Below, piece by piece: positions 8,020 to 16,606 of a DNA stretch of 26,970 nucleotides. Each line of letters begins with the position of its first letter. The stretch's first letter is position 1. This DNA is from Gammaproteobacteria bacterium. GTDB lineage: Bacteria > Pseudomonadota > Gammaproteobacteria > SZUA-152. A program made the translations under genes and the position numbers. The notes beneath the pieces are model-generated. The model worked only from the letters and a program-made list of their open reading frames with translations, was not told the DNA's origin and did no database searches. Location: contig JAUVNZ010000003.1 of the NCBI GenBank assembly GCA_030599435.1, positions 1-26,970 on the forward strand, in the 5' to 3' direction.

Positions 8020-8469
8020 ATGATATACAGAAATATTTTATTGTTGATTTTTGTTTTTGGGCTGGTCGCCTGTGAGCAAGAAAAGGCCGTTATCGAATTG
8101 ACGGCGTCTAAAGTGCCTCAACGTCAATATGATGCGAGTCAGTTATCGTTAGGTAAAAAGGTTTATCAAACCAATTGTGCGAGCTGCCATGGTGGTCAGG
8201 CACAGGGTGATGCTAACTGGCGGAAAAAAGATGCCGATGATCACTATCCTGCACCACCATTAAATGGTTCTGGTCATGCATGGCATCATTCCACGGCAGT
8301 GCTTAGTGATGTCATAAGTAACGGTAGTGTTCCGGGCAAAGGGAAGATGCCTGCATGGAAGGGCAAACTAAATGAGCAAGAAATTAACGCGGTGATTGTT
8401 TGGTTTCAATCTTCATGGCCGCAATCTTTGTATGAAGCCTGGTATGGTATGCAACAGCGCGGCCGTTAG
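8020..8469 (+). CDS. Monohaem class I cytochrome c, predicted lipoprotein
   Basis: A 149-residue protein. A short hydrophobic leader ends in the lipobox LVAC (Cys18), so the mature protein should be lipid-anchored in the periplasm. The haem-attachment motif is C53-A-S-C-H57, and the likely sixth ligand is Met110 in GKGKMPAWKGKL. The spacing and C-terminal helix (NEQEINAVIVWFQS) fit the small cytochrome c (cytochrome C oxidase cbb3-type subunit III-like, pfam13442) fold. It starts 15 bp after the DUF2231 gene and precedes DUF302, within the copper cluster. A reasonable inference is electron transfer between the multicopper oxidase, or copper itself, and the respiratory chain. Nothing here shows the partner directly. 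The Shine-Dalgarno is weak, so translation may be coupled to the gene before it. Confidence 0.9.
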   Translation: MIYRNILLLIFVFGLVACEQEKAVIELTASKVPQRQYDASQLSLGKKVYQTNCASCHGGQAQGDANWRKKDADDHYPAPPLNGSGHAWHHSTAVLSDVISNGSVPGKGKMPAWKGKLNEQEINAVIVWFQSSWPQSLYEAWYGMQQRGR

Positions 8470-8520
8470 CATAGAATATATATAAGTAATGGTCGGTTCA
8501 TGAATTGAGGAGAAAGAACT

Positions 8521-8913
8521 ATGTATGGTTTTCATGTCACAGTATCCGGTGGTTTTGATGAAGTAATTCAAAAAGCCACTGAGGCGTTACAGACCGAAGG
8601 CTTTGGTGTGCTAACGACGATCGATGTCAAAGCAGCATTGAAAGAAAAAATTGATGTAGACCGTAGGCCCTACACCATACTGGGTGCGTGTAATCCAACA
8701 CTGGCCAATCAGGCTATCAATGCTGAACCGGACATTGGTTTATTGTTGCCCTGTAATGTTTTGGTGCGCGAAGAAGAAGATGATTCCATCACCGTCGCCT
8801 TTATGGACCCTAAGGCAGTGCTGGGTCTGGTGGAAGGTGATGAAGTGGCGCCCCTGGCTCTGGAAGTGCGCGGCAGGTTAGAGCGTGTACGGGATCTACT
8901 GGCCACAGATTGA
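8521..8913 (+). CDS. DUF302 domain protein
   Basis: A 130-residue soluble protein with no signal peptide. It matches the DUF302 family along its whole length: the GFDEVIQKATEALQTEGFGVLTTIDV opening (given here in overlapping parts: GFDEVIQKATEAL, EGFGVLTTIDV), YTILGACNPTLANQAI in the middle, and LLLPCNVLVRE before the C-terminal helix. Two Cys (in GACNP and LPCNV) are family-typical and could bind metal. No enzymatic role has been established for DUF302; the domain is common beside sulfur- and metal-handling genes. A strong GAGGAGA site stands before the ATG, 51 bp after the cytochrome gene. A cytoplasmic metal-handling role beside the CopZ-like protein is plausible but unproven. Confidence 0.88.
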   Translation: MYGFHVTVSGGFDEVIQKATEALQTEGFGVLTTIDVKAALKEKIDVDRRPYTILGACNPTLANQAINAEPDIGLLLPCNVLVREEEDDSITVAFMDPKAVLGLVEGDEVAPLALEVRGRLERVRDLLATD

Positions 8914-8935
8914 TGTATTGCGGTAGAAATTGCCA

Positions 8936-9973
8936 ATGATGCCGCCGCAAGTCAGCATCGTTTTACCCGTACGGAATGCGGTAGACACATTGGGTGAGTG
9001 TATGCAGTCCATTGCTCATCAAAGTTTCGAAGATTATGAAGTATTGGTAATTGATGACGGTTCTGTTGATGGCTCCTCAGAACTAGTATCTCGCCTCGTA
9101 GAACAAGATAAACGTATAAAACTCTTCAAACAGCCACCGTTGGGACTGGTTGCAGCACTCAATCGTGGATTGTCAGAAGCCAAAACTCCGCTAGTTGCTC
9201 GCATGGATGCAGATGATGTTATGTATCCCGAACGTTTAGCAAGGCAACTTGCATTTATGACGGAACATCCCGATATAGATTTGGTTGCTACACAGGTACG
9301 GTTGTTCCCGGATGAGAAAATCCAGGCAGGTTATGCAGAATATGTACGTTGGCAAAACAGTTGTTTGTCACCGGAAGAGATCAATAAAGAAATTTTTGTG
9401 GAGTCACCGTTTGTTCATCCCAGTGTGATGTTTCGGCGTACAGTTATATCTGCGATAGGCGGTTATCGTGAAGGCGACTTCCCAGAAGATTACGATTTAT
9501 GGTTTCGTTTAATGCGATCGGGTATTCGCATGGCCAAGCTTGCCGAAATATTGCTGGACTGGCGTGAGAGTGAAGGACGATTATCGCGCGTTGATCCCCG
9601 TTGTTCACGTGAGGCATTTGATCGTTTGCGGGCAAGTTATTTGGCCAGTCATTTGCGTGCACGTATAAAATCAAATGATGCTATGCAACATCGTCCACTG
9701 GTATATTGGGGCGCAGGTCGTAAAACCAGACGGCGGTCAAATTTATTGATAGAAAAAGGGTTTGCACCTGCAGCATGGGTTGATATTGATGAGCGCAAAA
9801 TTGGTAATTTGTTACAGAGTGTACCGGTGGTGTCGCCAGACTGGTTGGTTGGTCAAAAGAATAAACCATTTGTATTGTCATATGTGGCTAATCATGGTGC
9901 GAGAGATGATATCAGTCAGAGTTTAAATGCCATGGGATATTGTCGCGGGGATGATTATTTAATGGTTGGTTAA
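8936..9973 (+). CDS. Family 2 glycosyltransferase with extra C-terminal domain
   Basis: A 345-residue protein counted from the ATG at 8936 (an adjacent ATG at 8939 is equally possible, and the frame also opens at a TTG at 8930). The GT-A fold is clear: VSIVLPVRNAVDTLGECMQS, the nucleotide-binding VIDDGS at ~38-43, and the DXD-type MDADD at ~90-94, then FPEDYDLWFRL, typical of the acceptor/base region. After residue ~235 comes a second domain starting LVYWGAGRKTRR with a Rossmann-like GxG and VDIDERKIG, seen as a tail on some bacterial GT2 proteins. It would transfer a sugar from a nucleotide-sugar to a cell-surface glycan. Its place between DUF302 and the CopZ-like gene is odd, as it has no evident copper role. 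No good Shine-Dalgarno is visible. Confidence 0.88.
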   Translation: MMPPQVSIVLPVRNAVDTLGECMQSIAHQSFEDYEVLVIDDGSVDGSSELVSRLVEQDKRIKLFKQPPLGLVAALNRGLSEAKTPLVARMDADDVMYPERLARQLAFMTEHPDIDLVATQVRLFPDEKIQAGYAEYVRWQNSCLSPEEINKEIFVESPFVHPSVMFRRTVISAIGGYREGDFPEDYDLWFRLMRSGIRMAKLAEILLDWRESEGRLSRVDPRCSREAFDRLRASYLASHLRARIKSNDAMQHRPLVYWGAGRKTRRRSNLLIEKGFAPAAWVDIDERKIGNLLQSVPVVSPDWLVGQKNKPFVLSYVANHGARDDISQSLNAMGYCRGDDYLMVG

Positions 9974-10050
9974 ACACGGCTGATGTCAGGAGCCTGCTAA
10001 ACTAGTAGAATGAAGGAATAGAAATAGAAGGTTTTGAAGGAGGTTAGTTT

Positions 10051-10269
10051 ATGTCAACAACACAAACAAAATATTATGTTGAAAAAATGAAATGTGATGG
10101 TTGTGTAGAAAGCTGTAAAAAAGCTTTGGTGGATGTATTGGGATTTGAGAGTGCCGAGTTTGATTTTAAGACGGGTACAGGAATTGTTACGGGAGATGTT
10201 GATCCACAGGCTGTTTGTCTGGCATTAACATCTGCGGGTTATCCTGCGGTTGTTAACAGTGATAGCTAA
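10051..10269 (+). CDS. CopZ-like heavy-metal-associated (HMA) domain protein
   Basis: A 72-residue single HMA domain. The copper motif is MKCDGCVESC (residues ~11-20), an MxCxxC site with an additional Cys three residues later. The rest follows the beta-alpha-beta-beta-alpha-beta pattern, ending SAGYPAVV. Such proteins carry Cu(I) in the cytoplasm and hand it to CopA, whose gene starts 23 bp downstream. AAGGAGG is an excellent ribosome site, pointing to higher expression than that of its neighbours. The 77-bp gap before it could hold its own promoter; I see no CueR-type dyad there. The third Cys is unusual for CopZ and might alter metal stoichiometry. Confidence 0.9.
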   Translation: MSTTQTKYYVEKMKCDGCVESCKKALVDVLGFESAEFDFKTGTGIVTGDVDPQAVCLALTSAGYPAVVNSDS

Positions 10270-10292
10270 CAGGGACAGTTAATAAAGGTTGA

Positions 10293-12563
10293 ATGATGTT
10301 GTCTGAACAACAATCTAATGATGTGCGCTTGTCCATAGGGGGTATGAGTTGTGCCGGTTGTGTGTCGACGGTAGAGGAGGCTTTACAAGGTGTGCCTGGC
10401 GTTACAGAGGCCAGCGTTAATTTTGCTGACCATACCGCGACTGTAAAAACGGATGTAGCACCAGAAATATTGATTAAAGCTGTAGTCGATTCTGGTTATG
10501 AGGCAGCCGAGTTGCAAGGTCTGGAAGACGAATCAGAAAAAGCCACTGCCGAGTTAAAAGAATATTACACACGCTTAAAGCAAGCAGCTGTAGCTGGTTT
10601 CGTGGGCTTCCCCTTACTATTGTCTGGCTGGTTGGGAGTTATGCCTCCGCTAGAGGGGGTGGGTTGGTGGTTCTGGTTATTTATCGGTATAGCAACATTA
10701 GGTGTCATGAATTATTCGGGTGGGCGTTTTTATCGCGGCGCCTGGAAATCTTTTCTAAATCACAATGCCAATATGGATACACTGATTGCGCTGGGTACTG
10801 GTGCGGCATGGGTATTTTCAATGATTGTTCTATTGGCGCCTTCACTAGTTCCTGAATCCGCACGCCATGTTTATTTTGAAGCTGCAGCCATTATTATTGC
10901 GTTGATTAATTTTGGCTCCGCATTAGAGATGCGAGCTCGTGGTAAAACCTCGCAAGCCATCCGGCGCCTCATAGGGCTTACGCCTAAAACCGCGCGCGTG
11001 GTGCGCAATGGTGAAGAGGTTGATGTGCCTATTGAAGAAATAGGGCTGAGTGAAACTTTGCGCGTACGACCGGGCGAAAAAATTGCTGTCGATGGCGTGA
11101 TTATAGAAGGCCATTCTACCGTGGATGAATCCATGCTTACTGGTGAACCGATGCCTGTTAGCAAAGGTAAAGGCGATATCGTGGTGGCGGGTACCTTGAA
11201 TAAAACAGGTAGTTTTTTGTTTTTGGCTTCGCGTATAGGTAAAGATACTGTATTGGCGCGCATTATCGAACTGGTGCAGAAGGCGCAAAATACCAAACCC
11301 GCTATCGCGCGTTTAGTGGATAAAGTTTCCTCGATTTTCGTACCCGTAGTAATGATTATTGCTGTACTCACCTGCCTGGTTTGGTTCAATTTTGCCGAAG
11401 TGTTGGCTCCTGATCTTATTGGTCCAGTGTCTCGCGTTAGCTTCATGTTAGTTACTACTATGACAGTGCTGATTATTGCTTGCCCTTGTGCGCTAGGTTT
11501 GGCAACGCCGATTTCTATTATGGTAGGTGTTGGCAAGGCAGCAGAGTACGGTGTATTAATTCGTAAGGGTGATGCATTGCAACGTGCTGGTCAGCTTACG
11601 GCGGTGGTAATGGATAAAACCGGCACCATTACTGAAGGGCGACCCATGGTGACGGAATTATTACCCGTTGATAAATGGAATGAAAAACGTCTACTGCAGA
11701 TGGCGGCCAGTCTAGAGGCCGGTTCCGAACATCCTTTGGCAGAGGCAGTAATGGAGGCGGCAAGACAAAAAGGATTAAAGTTGTTGGCCTTAGATCGATT
11801 TAGTGCAGTTGCAGGTTCTGGTGTTAAGGCCAGAATTGAAGGCAAGGTCACTTTATTTGGTAACGCTAAACTTATGGCTGATAACCAGGTAGACACAAAA
11901 TCACTTGAAGACAAGGCTGAAGAGCTAGCCTCTCGATCACAAACACCAATGTTTCTGGCAGTAGATGGCCAGATAGCGGGTCTTGTTGCAGTCGCTGATC
12001 CAGTTAAAGAAGATTCCCGAGATGCTATCAAACGATTACAGGCACAGGGTATTCGCGTGGTTATGTTAACGGGTGACAACCAGGCAACAGCAGAAGTCGT
12101 TGCCCGTGATGTAGGAGTGGATGAAGTCATTGCGGAAGTTTTACCTGAGGATAAGGCTAAAAAAGTTACTGAATTACAAACCACTGGCGCTGTAGTGGGT
12201 ATGGTTGGTGATGGTATTAATGATGCGCCTGCATTAGCGAGTGCCGATGTGGGTTTTGCGATTGGAACTGGCACGGATATAGCTATAGAAAGCTCAGATA
12301 TAACGTTGATGCGTGGTTCACTACATGGTGTAGCAGATGCTATTGCTGTATCAAAAGCTACTGTGAGCAATATCAAACAAAATCTTTTTGGTGCTTTTAT
12401 TTATAATGCGTTGGGTATTCCATTAGCTGCAGGGATTCTTTTCCCCATTACAGGCTTACTACTTAATCCGATTATTGCCGGTGCAGCAATGGCTATGTCT
12501 TCGGTAACGGTTGTTAGTAATGCCAACCGCTTGCGTTTTTTCAAGGCGGGAGGTGAAGCGTGA
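10293..12563 (+). CDS. copA: Cu(I)-translocating P1B-type ATPase
   Basis: A 756-residue inner-membrane pump. It carries one N-terminal HMA domain (GGMSCAGC; C20 and C23), the actuator loop T283-G-E, the membrane metal site C397-P-C399, the phosphorylation site D441-K-T-G-T, H480-P, and the hinge G639-D-G-I-N-D644. Membrane-site residues in YNALGIP and [11 protein letters not shown] (MxxSS) complete the P1B-1 Cu(I) signature. It exports Cu(I) from cytoplasm to periplasm at the cost of ATP. Length and order are normal. An ATG at 10296 is an alternative start next to that at 10293; AAAGG precedes both. It lies directly after the HMA protein gene, and its last codon overlaps a 25-codon ORF. Confidence 0.96.
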   Translation: MMLSEQQSNDVRLSIGGMSCAGCVSTVEEALQGVPGVTEASVNFADHTATVKTDVAPEILIKAVVDSGYEAAELQGLEDESEKATAELKEYYTRLKQAAVAGFVGFPLLLSGWLGVMPPLEGVGWWFWLFIGIATLGVMNYSGGRFYRGAWKSFLNHNANMDTLIALGTGAAWVFSMIVLLAPSLVPESARHVYFEAAAIIIALINFGSALEMRARGKTSQAIRRLIGLTPKTARVVRNGEEVDVPIEEIGLSETLRVRPGEKIAVDGVIIEGHSTVDESMLTGEPMPVSKGKGDIVVAGTLNKTGSFLFLASRIGKDTVLARIIELVQKAQNTKPAIARLVDKVSSIFVPVVMIIAVLTCLVWFNFAEVLAPDLIGPVSRVSFMLVTTMTVLIIACPCALGLATPISIMVGVGKAAEYGVLIRKGDALQRAGQLTAVVMDKTGTITEGRPMVTELLPVDKWNEKRLLQMAASLEAGSEHPLAEAVMEAARQKGLKLLALDRFSAVAGSGVKARIEGKVTLFGNAKLMADNQVDTKSLEDKAEELASRSQTPMFLAVDGQIAGLVAVADPVKEDSRDAIKRLQAQGIRVVMLTGDNQATAEVVARDVGVDEVIAEVLPEDKAKKVTELQTTGAVVGMVGDGINDAPALASADVGFAIGTGTDIAIESSDITLMRGSLHGVADAIAVSKATVSNIKQNLFGAFIYNALGIPLAAGILFPITGLLLNPIIAGAAMAMSSVTVVSNANRLRFFKAGGEA

Positions 12564-12637
12564 GCGAAGTGTTAGTAAATGGTGCCGGATTTTCCCTGAT
12601 TGGATTTATTGTCTGGTGGTTTTGGTTGAGTAATTAA
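12560..12637 (+). CDS. 25-residue single-span membrane ORF coupled to copA
   Basis: A GTG start overlaps the TGA of copA (GTGA), with GGGAGG five bases upstream, so translation is very plausible. The product is 25 residues, nearly all one hydrophobic span ending [11 protein letters not shown]. From memory, many copper clusters have after copA a larger membrane-anchored cupredoxin-domain protein whose N-terminus is just such an IVWWFWL anchor; here a TAA follows the anchor and no cupredoxin coding is visible downstream. It is therefore either a genuine micro-membrane protein or the stub of a degraded cupredoxin gene. The resemblance is recalled, not searched. Confidence 0.6.
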   Translation: MSEVLVNGAGFSLIGFIVWWFWLSN

Positions 12638-12750
12638 CTGCTTAAAAAATACGCGCCCATCTATTTGTTTTAAGGGTAATCTGCTGGGTATCCAGTGTGG
12701 TGGTGTGTGAATTCCAAACTCTCCCTCTGGTCACTCGGGCGTATTGATTC

Positions 12751-12759
12751 TGCTACAAT
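12751..12759 (+). promoter_or_regulatory. ilvD: Possible extended -10 of the ilvD promoter
   Basis: TGCTACAAT matches an extended -10 (TGnTATAAT with one change), 49 bp before the ilvD start. No convincing -35 hexamer lies at the right distance, which is tolerable for extended -10 promoters. Confidence 0.35.
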
Positions 12760-12807
12760 CTGTCCTCAGAATATAAGTAAAAACACAAAAGACAACCCGA
12801 GGACACC

Positions 12808-14658
12808 ATGCCTGAATATCGCTCAAGAACCACCACCCACGGCCGCAATATGGCCGGTGCCCGCGCATTGTGGCGCGCCACTGGCATGAAGGACGGCGAC
12901 TTTGATAAACCCATCATTGCCATTGCCAACTCCTTCACCCAATTTGTGCCGGGCCACGTACATTTGAAAGATATGGGCCAACTGGTGGCGCGCGAAGTGG
13001 AAAAGGCCGGCGGTGTTGCCAAAGAATTTAACACCATCGCGGTGGACGATGGCATTGCCATGGGTCATGGCGGCATGCTGTATTCGTTGCCTTCGCGCGA
13101 GATCATTGCTGATTCGGTGGAATACATGGTGAATGCTCACTGTGCCGATGCGCTGGTGTGCATTTCTAATTGCGACAAGATTACCCCCGGTATGTTAAAT
13201 GCGGCGATGCGTCTGAATATTCCCACGGTGTTCGTTTCAGGCGGGCCGATGGAATCGGGCAAGTCAGTGATTGATGGCCACGAAGTGCATCTGGATTTAG
13301 TAGATGCCATGGTGATTGCTGTTGACCCCAACGCTGATGACGACAAGGTAATGCAGATGGAACGTTCGGCTTGTCCTACCTGCGGTTCGTGCTCTGGTAT
13401 GTTCACTGCGAATTCCATGAACTGCCTAACCGAAGCGCTGGGTCTGTCGCTGCCGGGTAATGGCTCTATGTTGGCAACCCATGCAGATCGCAAACAATTG
13501 TTTGTGGAAGCGGGTCATCTAATTGTCTCTATTACCAAGGCCTGGTATGAGCGCGATGACGCTTCCGTGTTACCGCGAAGCGTTGCCAATTTTAAAGCTT
13601 TTGAGAATGCTATGTGTCTGGATATCGCCATGGGCGGTTCCACTAATACCATTTTGCATTTACTGGCAGCAGCACAGGAAGGTGGTGTGCCGTTCACTAT
13701 GGATGACATTGATCGGTTGTCACGCAAGGTACCGCACCTTTGTAAGGTTGCGCCCTCAACACAGAAATATCATATGGAAGATGTGCATCGTGCTGGTGGC
13801 GTAATGGGCATCCTCGGTGAGCTGGATCGTGCTGGCTTGCTCAATAACGAGTTGCCAATGATTCATGCCGAGAGTGTCACCAGGGCATTAGAACACTGGG
13901 ATGTGATTCAAACTCACGACGAAAAAGTGAAAACCTTTTTCCGTGCAGGGCCAGATAATGTGCCTACTCAAACTGCTTTTAGTCAGGACAAACGCTGGCC
14001 TGATCTGGATCTGGACCGCGAAAACGGCTGTATTCACAGCATCGAAAACGCTTTCAGTACCGAAGGTGGTTTAGCGGTGCTGTATGGCAATATCGCCGAA
14101 GACGGTTGTGTAGTAAAAACTGCGGGTGTTGATGAATCCATTCTTAAATTTGCGGGTCCGGCGCGTATTTTTGAAAGTCAGGGCGCCGCAGTGGAAGGCA
14201 TTCTCGGTGACAAAATTGTCGAGGGCGATGTGGTTATTATTCGCTACGAAGGTCCGAAAGGTGGGCCGGGTATGCAGGAGATGTTGTACCCCACGAGTTA
14301 CATTAAATCGAAAGGTTTAGGTAAGGCCTGTGCTTTGTTAACGGATGGTCGGTTTTCCGGAGGCACTTCAGGTTTGTCCATTGGCCACGCTTCACCGGAA
14401 GCGGCAGAAGGTGGCGCCATTGGTTTGGTAGAAGAAGGCGATACCATTGAGATTGATATTCCTAATAGATCTATTCGTGTGGCACTACCTGATGAAGAGC
14501 TGGCTAGTCGGCGCACAGCAATGGACGCCAAGGGCGCAAAAGCCTGGAAGCCAGTTAATCGTGAACGCGTGGTGACAGCTGCTTTGCGCGCTTATGCAGC
14601 ATTAACAACTTCTGCTTCAACGGGTGCGGTGAGGGATGTTAGTCAGGTGGAAAAATAG
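12808..14658 (+). CDS. ilvD: Dihydroxy-acid dehydratase
   Basis: A 616-residue enzyme of the IlvD/Edd family, full length. It dehydrates 2,3-dihydroxy-isovalerate and 2,3-dihydroxy-3-methylvalerate to the 2-keto acids of valine and isoleucine synthesis. Iron-sulfur ligands Cys122 ([12 protein letters not shown]) and Cys195 ([12 protein letters not shown]) sit exactly where the E. coli [4Fe-4S] enzyme has them, and D81 in AVDDGIAMG binds Mg. That makes it the oxygen- and copper-sensitive cluster type, of interest because copA is next door and Cu(I) attacks exposed dehydratase clusters. GAGGA precedes the ATG. Its third codon positions look more GC-rich than those of the copper genes, suggesting high expression or a different history. 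A strong terminator follows. Confidence 0.97.
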   Translation: MPEYRSRTTTHGRNMAGARALWRATGMKDGDFDKPIIAIANSFTQFVPGHVHLKDMGQLVAREVEKAGGVAKEFNTIAVDDGIAMGHGGMLYSLPSREIIADSVEYMVNAHCADALVCISNCDKITPGMLNAAMRLNIPTVFVSGGPMESGKSVIDGHEVHLDLVDAMVIAVDPNADDDKVMQMERSACPTCGSCSGMFTANSMNCLTEALGLSLPGNGSMLATHADRKQLFVEAGHLIVSITKAWYERDDASVLPRSVANFKAFENAMCLDIAMGGSTNTILHLLAAAQEGGVPFTMDDIDRLSRKVPHLCKVAPSTQKYHMEDVHRAGGVMGILGELDRAGLLNNELPMIHAESVTRALEHWDVIQTHDEKVKTFFRAGPDNVPTQTAFSQDKRWPDLDLDRENGCIHSIENAFSTEGGLAVLYGNIAEDGCVVKTAGVDESILKFAGPARIFESQGAAVEGILGDKIVEGDVVIIRYEGPKGGPGMQEMLYPTSYIKSKGLGKACALLTDGRFSGGTSGLSIGHASPEAAEGGAIGLVEEGDTIEIDIPNRSIRVALPDEELASRRTAMDAKGAKAWKPVNRERVVTAALRAYAALTTSASTGAVRDVSQVEK

Positions 14659-14685
14659 CGACAACCTGCTAACTTGCCAAATGAC

Positions 14686-14725
14686 AAAGCCCGCAACTGA
14701 TACACAGTCGCGGGCTTTATTTTTT
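14686..14725 (+). terminator. Intrinsic terminator of ilvD
   Basis: AAAGCCCGC pairs with GCGGGCTTT (14710-14718); inside, ACTG pairs with CAGT across a short loop. A near-continuous T-run (TTTATTTTTT) follows. It lies 28 bp after the ilvD stop codon. Confidence 0.88.
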
Positions 14726-14778
14726 GTACGCTACGGTTTTGAAAAAATAACGTAGGTGTATATATAGTCAGCGCCCGG

Positions 14779-15453
14779 CTACAGTGAACTCCAACTCGAT
14801 TTTTTTCGCATCCGTAGGCGAGGGATGATCAAACCGAGGATGATGCCAACAATGATTACACCGGCACCATTAAGAAACCATTCACGATCAGAACTATCAC
14901 GTAACATCTGGGTTTCCTGGCTTAGCAGGGTGTGTTCGTTTTCCAAATCCAGGAATTCTTTCTTGATGCGTTGATTTTCATTTTCAAGTTTCAGTGGTTT
15001 AGCTGCAACCCGGCGCAAATGAGTCAGTTCATCAGCCTGCTTTTTGCTGCTGCGGGTCAGGGTTTTATGTTCCTTGCTAACGTTTGCTTCTTTGGTGCCC
15101 AGTTTTTTCATCTCAGCTTTCAGACGATCATTTTCGGCAGCGAGCTTTGCCAGTTTGTTTTGCGCGCTAGCCAGCTTTAATGCTGCTGTTGGTGTTGCTG
15201 TGATGTACTGATTCAAAACCCAACCTTCTTTTCCACCGGGCCCTCTCACCTGGCTGTATTTTTCACCGGTTTCCAGTACTTCCAGCTTGGTGTTGCTGGG
15301 TAAGTGGCGAATAATTTTGTGTTGGGTGCTTTGCCCTGATCGCATGGTGATAATCAGCTTATCGATGACATATCTGGTTTCGGCCGCGGCACTGGTAGCC
15401 ATGCATAGTAAATACAGTGAAAGGAGTGTTTTTTTAGTATTGAGTCTTATCAT
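14779..15453 (-). CDS. Membrane-anchored SH3 protein, YgiM/TIGR04211 type
   Basis: A 224-residue protein in the order signal peptide (cleavage near residue 24, ...AAAE), bacterial SH3 domain (~26-85, VIDKLIITMRSGQST then GGKEGWVLNQYI), long charged coiled coil (~90-185), and one C-terminal membrane span GAGVIIVGIILGLIIP followed by basic RLRMRKKS. This layout equals E. coli YgiM and the TIGR04211 'SH3 and anchor' family. The SH3 part should face the periplasm, held away from the inner membrane by the coil. The family is of unknown function and is often near tRNA nucleotidyltransferase in enterobacteria; no such neighbour is here. The gene is alone, convergent with ilvD and divergent from cytochrome c4. 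Confidence 0.88.
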   Translation of the reverse strand: MIRLNTKKTLLSLYLLCMATSAAAETRYVIDKLIITMRSGQSTQHKIIRHLPSNTKLEVLETGEKYSQVRGPGGKEGWVLNQYITATPTAALKLASAQNKLAKLAAENDRLKAEMKKLGTKEANVSKEHKTLTRSSKKQADELTHLRRVAAKPLKLENENQRIKKEFLDLENEHTLLSQETQMLRDSSDREWFLNGAGVIIVGIILGLIIPRLRMRKKSSWSSL

Positions 15454-15697
15454 AGGTAAATTGGCACTAATTTGAAGCTATAGTGAAGCCATATCCTTGT
15501 GTTAGTTAGTTTTTCCTTGCCGGGCGCTGATCATACTCCATTGTGGCAAAAGCCCGAAATCCTCATGTGAGAATGAATGAAAAATATTGGGGAAAAGCCT
15601 GATTTTATTTGGTATTTTCGCAGAATTCACAAAAAAAACTTATTTTTAGCGGGTTATTTGCTGGGATGCTTTATTTTCAGTGATTATCAGGCTGGAA

Positions 15698-15725
15698 TTG
15701 ACGTCATGAGTCGGATTGATATACT
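15698..15725 (+). promoter_or_regulatory. Sigma70-like promoter for cytochrome c4
   Basis: TTGACG at 15698-15703 and TATACT at 15720-15725 are separated by 16 bp. Each has only one change from consensus. Transcription would start near 15732, just before the tandem repeats, giving a leader of about 205 nt. Confidence 0.6.
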
Positions 15726-15735
15726 CCCAAACCTA

Positions 15736-15771
15736 TCCTTTTAGGGGGGATGGTCCTTTTAGGGGGGATGG
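15736..15771 (+). repeat. Two exact tandem 18-bp repeats TCCTTTTAGGGGGGATGG
   Basis: TCCTTTTAGGGGGGATGG occurs at 15736-15753 and again, perfectly, at 15754-15771. Each copy has a run of six G. A degenerate AAAAAAGGGGATA follows at ~15778. They fall within a few bases of the predicted transcription start of the cytochrome c4 gene, so they may be an operator, or form structure in the leader RNA. Confidence 0.85.
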
Positions 15772-15936
15772 CGGAGTAAAAAAGGGGATATTGTCGCACC
15801 TGTTTGTACTGCCTGGTTGTACTACCTGACTGAGTCAAAAAGTATAAAGGAACGGGCTAGTGGGACGACAAATATTATGAACCTTCGCCATTAATGAATT
15901 GAATCAAATAGTTATACAGTAAAAGGAAATCAGTCG

Positions 15937-16587
15937 ATGATTAAAAGAATCGGTATATTTGCAGCGCTCACTGGTTTAGTGATGTTCGCTGGGGGGGTAA
16001 ACGCTGAGACGATAATTTCTGGTGGCATGAACGCCGGTGATGGTAATGCCAAAGCGGGTAAAGAAAAGTCTGAAATGTGTCAGGGATGCCACGGGGCTGA
16101 TGGCATTAGTATTGATCCAGACACATTCCCGCATCTTGCGGGGCAGTTTGCGGGTTATATCTTCAAACAGGTTCAGGATTTTCAAACAGGTAGCCGCAAC
16201 GAAGACACCATGAGCGCTATGGCGGCAATGGTGGAGAGTAAGCAGGATTTGAAGGATATTGCTGCCTATTTTGCTAGTCAGAAACCAATGAAAGGCTCTT
16301 CTTCAGGTAACAAAAAAGGTGCCAAGATATTTAAATCGGGTAACAAGAAACTGGGTAACTACGGCGCCTGTGTTCGCTGTCATGGCAAGAATGGCAAGGG
16401 TAGAGGCAAGAGCAATTCCTTGTTCCCGGTTATTGGTGGCCAGACGAAGGCCGATCTCATCAAACAACTCAAGGATTTCAAGACTGGTAAACGTACCAAT
16501 GATCCTGCCGGTATGATGGCTATGGTGGCAAAAGGGTTAACTGATAAGGAAATTGAAACTGTTTCTGATTATGTGTCTGGTTTGTAA
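15937..16587 (+). CDS. Dihaem cytochrome c4
   Basis: A 216-residue protein with a signal peptide (cleavage near ...VNAET, residue 23) and two class I cytochrome domains in tandem. Haem motifs are C48-Q-G-C-H52 and C145-V-R-C-H149. Each is followed by a FPHLAGQ/FPVIGGQ segment and a Met-rich loop (MSAMAAM; GMMAMV) that supplies the sixth ligand. Length and duplicated structure are those of cytochrome c4, a periplasmic, often membrane-associated, electron carrier to cbb3 or other terminal oxidases. The mature protein is basic. AAAAGGAAA stands before the ATG. It is a single-gene unit with its own promoter and a strong terminator. It could be the route by which electrons from the copper-cluster cytochrome reach oxygen, but nothing here proves that. 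Confidence 0.94.
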   Translation: MIKRIGIFAALTGLVMFAGGVNAETIISGGMNAGDGNAKAGKEKSEMCQGCHGADGISIDPDTFPHLAGQFAGYIFKQVQDFQTGSRNEDTMSAMAAMVESKQDLKDIAAYFASQKPMKGSSSGNKKGAKIFKSGNKKLGNYGACVRCHGKNGKGRGKSNSLFPVIGGQTKADLIKQLKDFKTGKRTNDPAGMMAMVAKGLTDKEIETVSDYVSGL

Positions 16588-16606
16588 TTACTAAACATCA
16601 AAATTT

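Larger units (their letters stand above)
15454..15936. other. 483-bp non-coding gap between the SH3 gene and cytochrome c4
   Basis: No convincing ORF. The gap contains AT-rich sequence (15590-15690), a strong sigma70-like promoter on the plus strand and two tandem 18-bp repeats just downstream of it. Both are listed separately. A leader of about 200 nt is implied for cytochrome c4. Confidence 0.7.

Noticed and set aside
9974..10050. Possible CueR-type operator before the CopZ-like gene
   Set aside because: No dyad of the ACCTTCC...GGAAGGT kind and no 19-bp promoter spacer could be seen.
10871..12376. Long minus-strand open frames within copA (221 and 261 codons)
   Set aside because: They lie fully opposite a well-conserved P-type ATPase, have low-complexity Ser/Thr/Ala-rich translations without domains, and lack ribosome sites.
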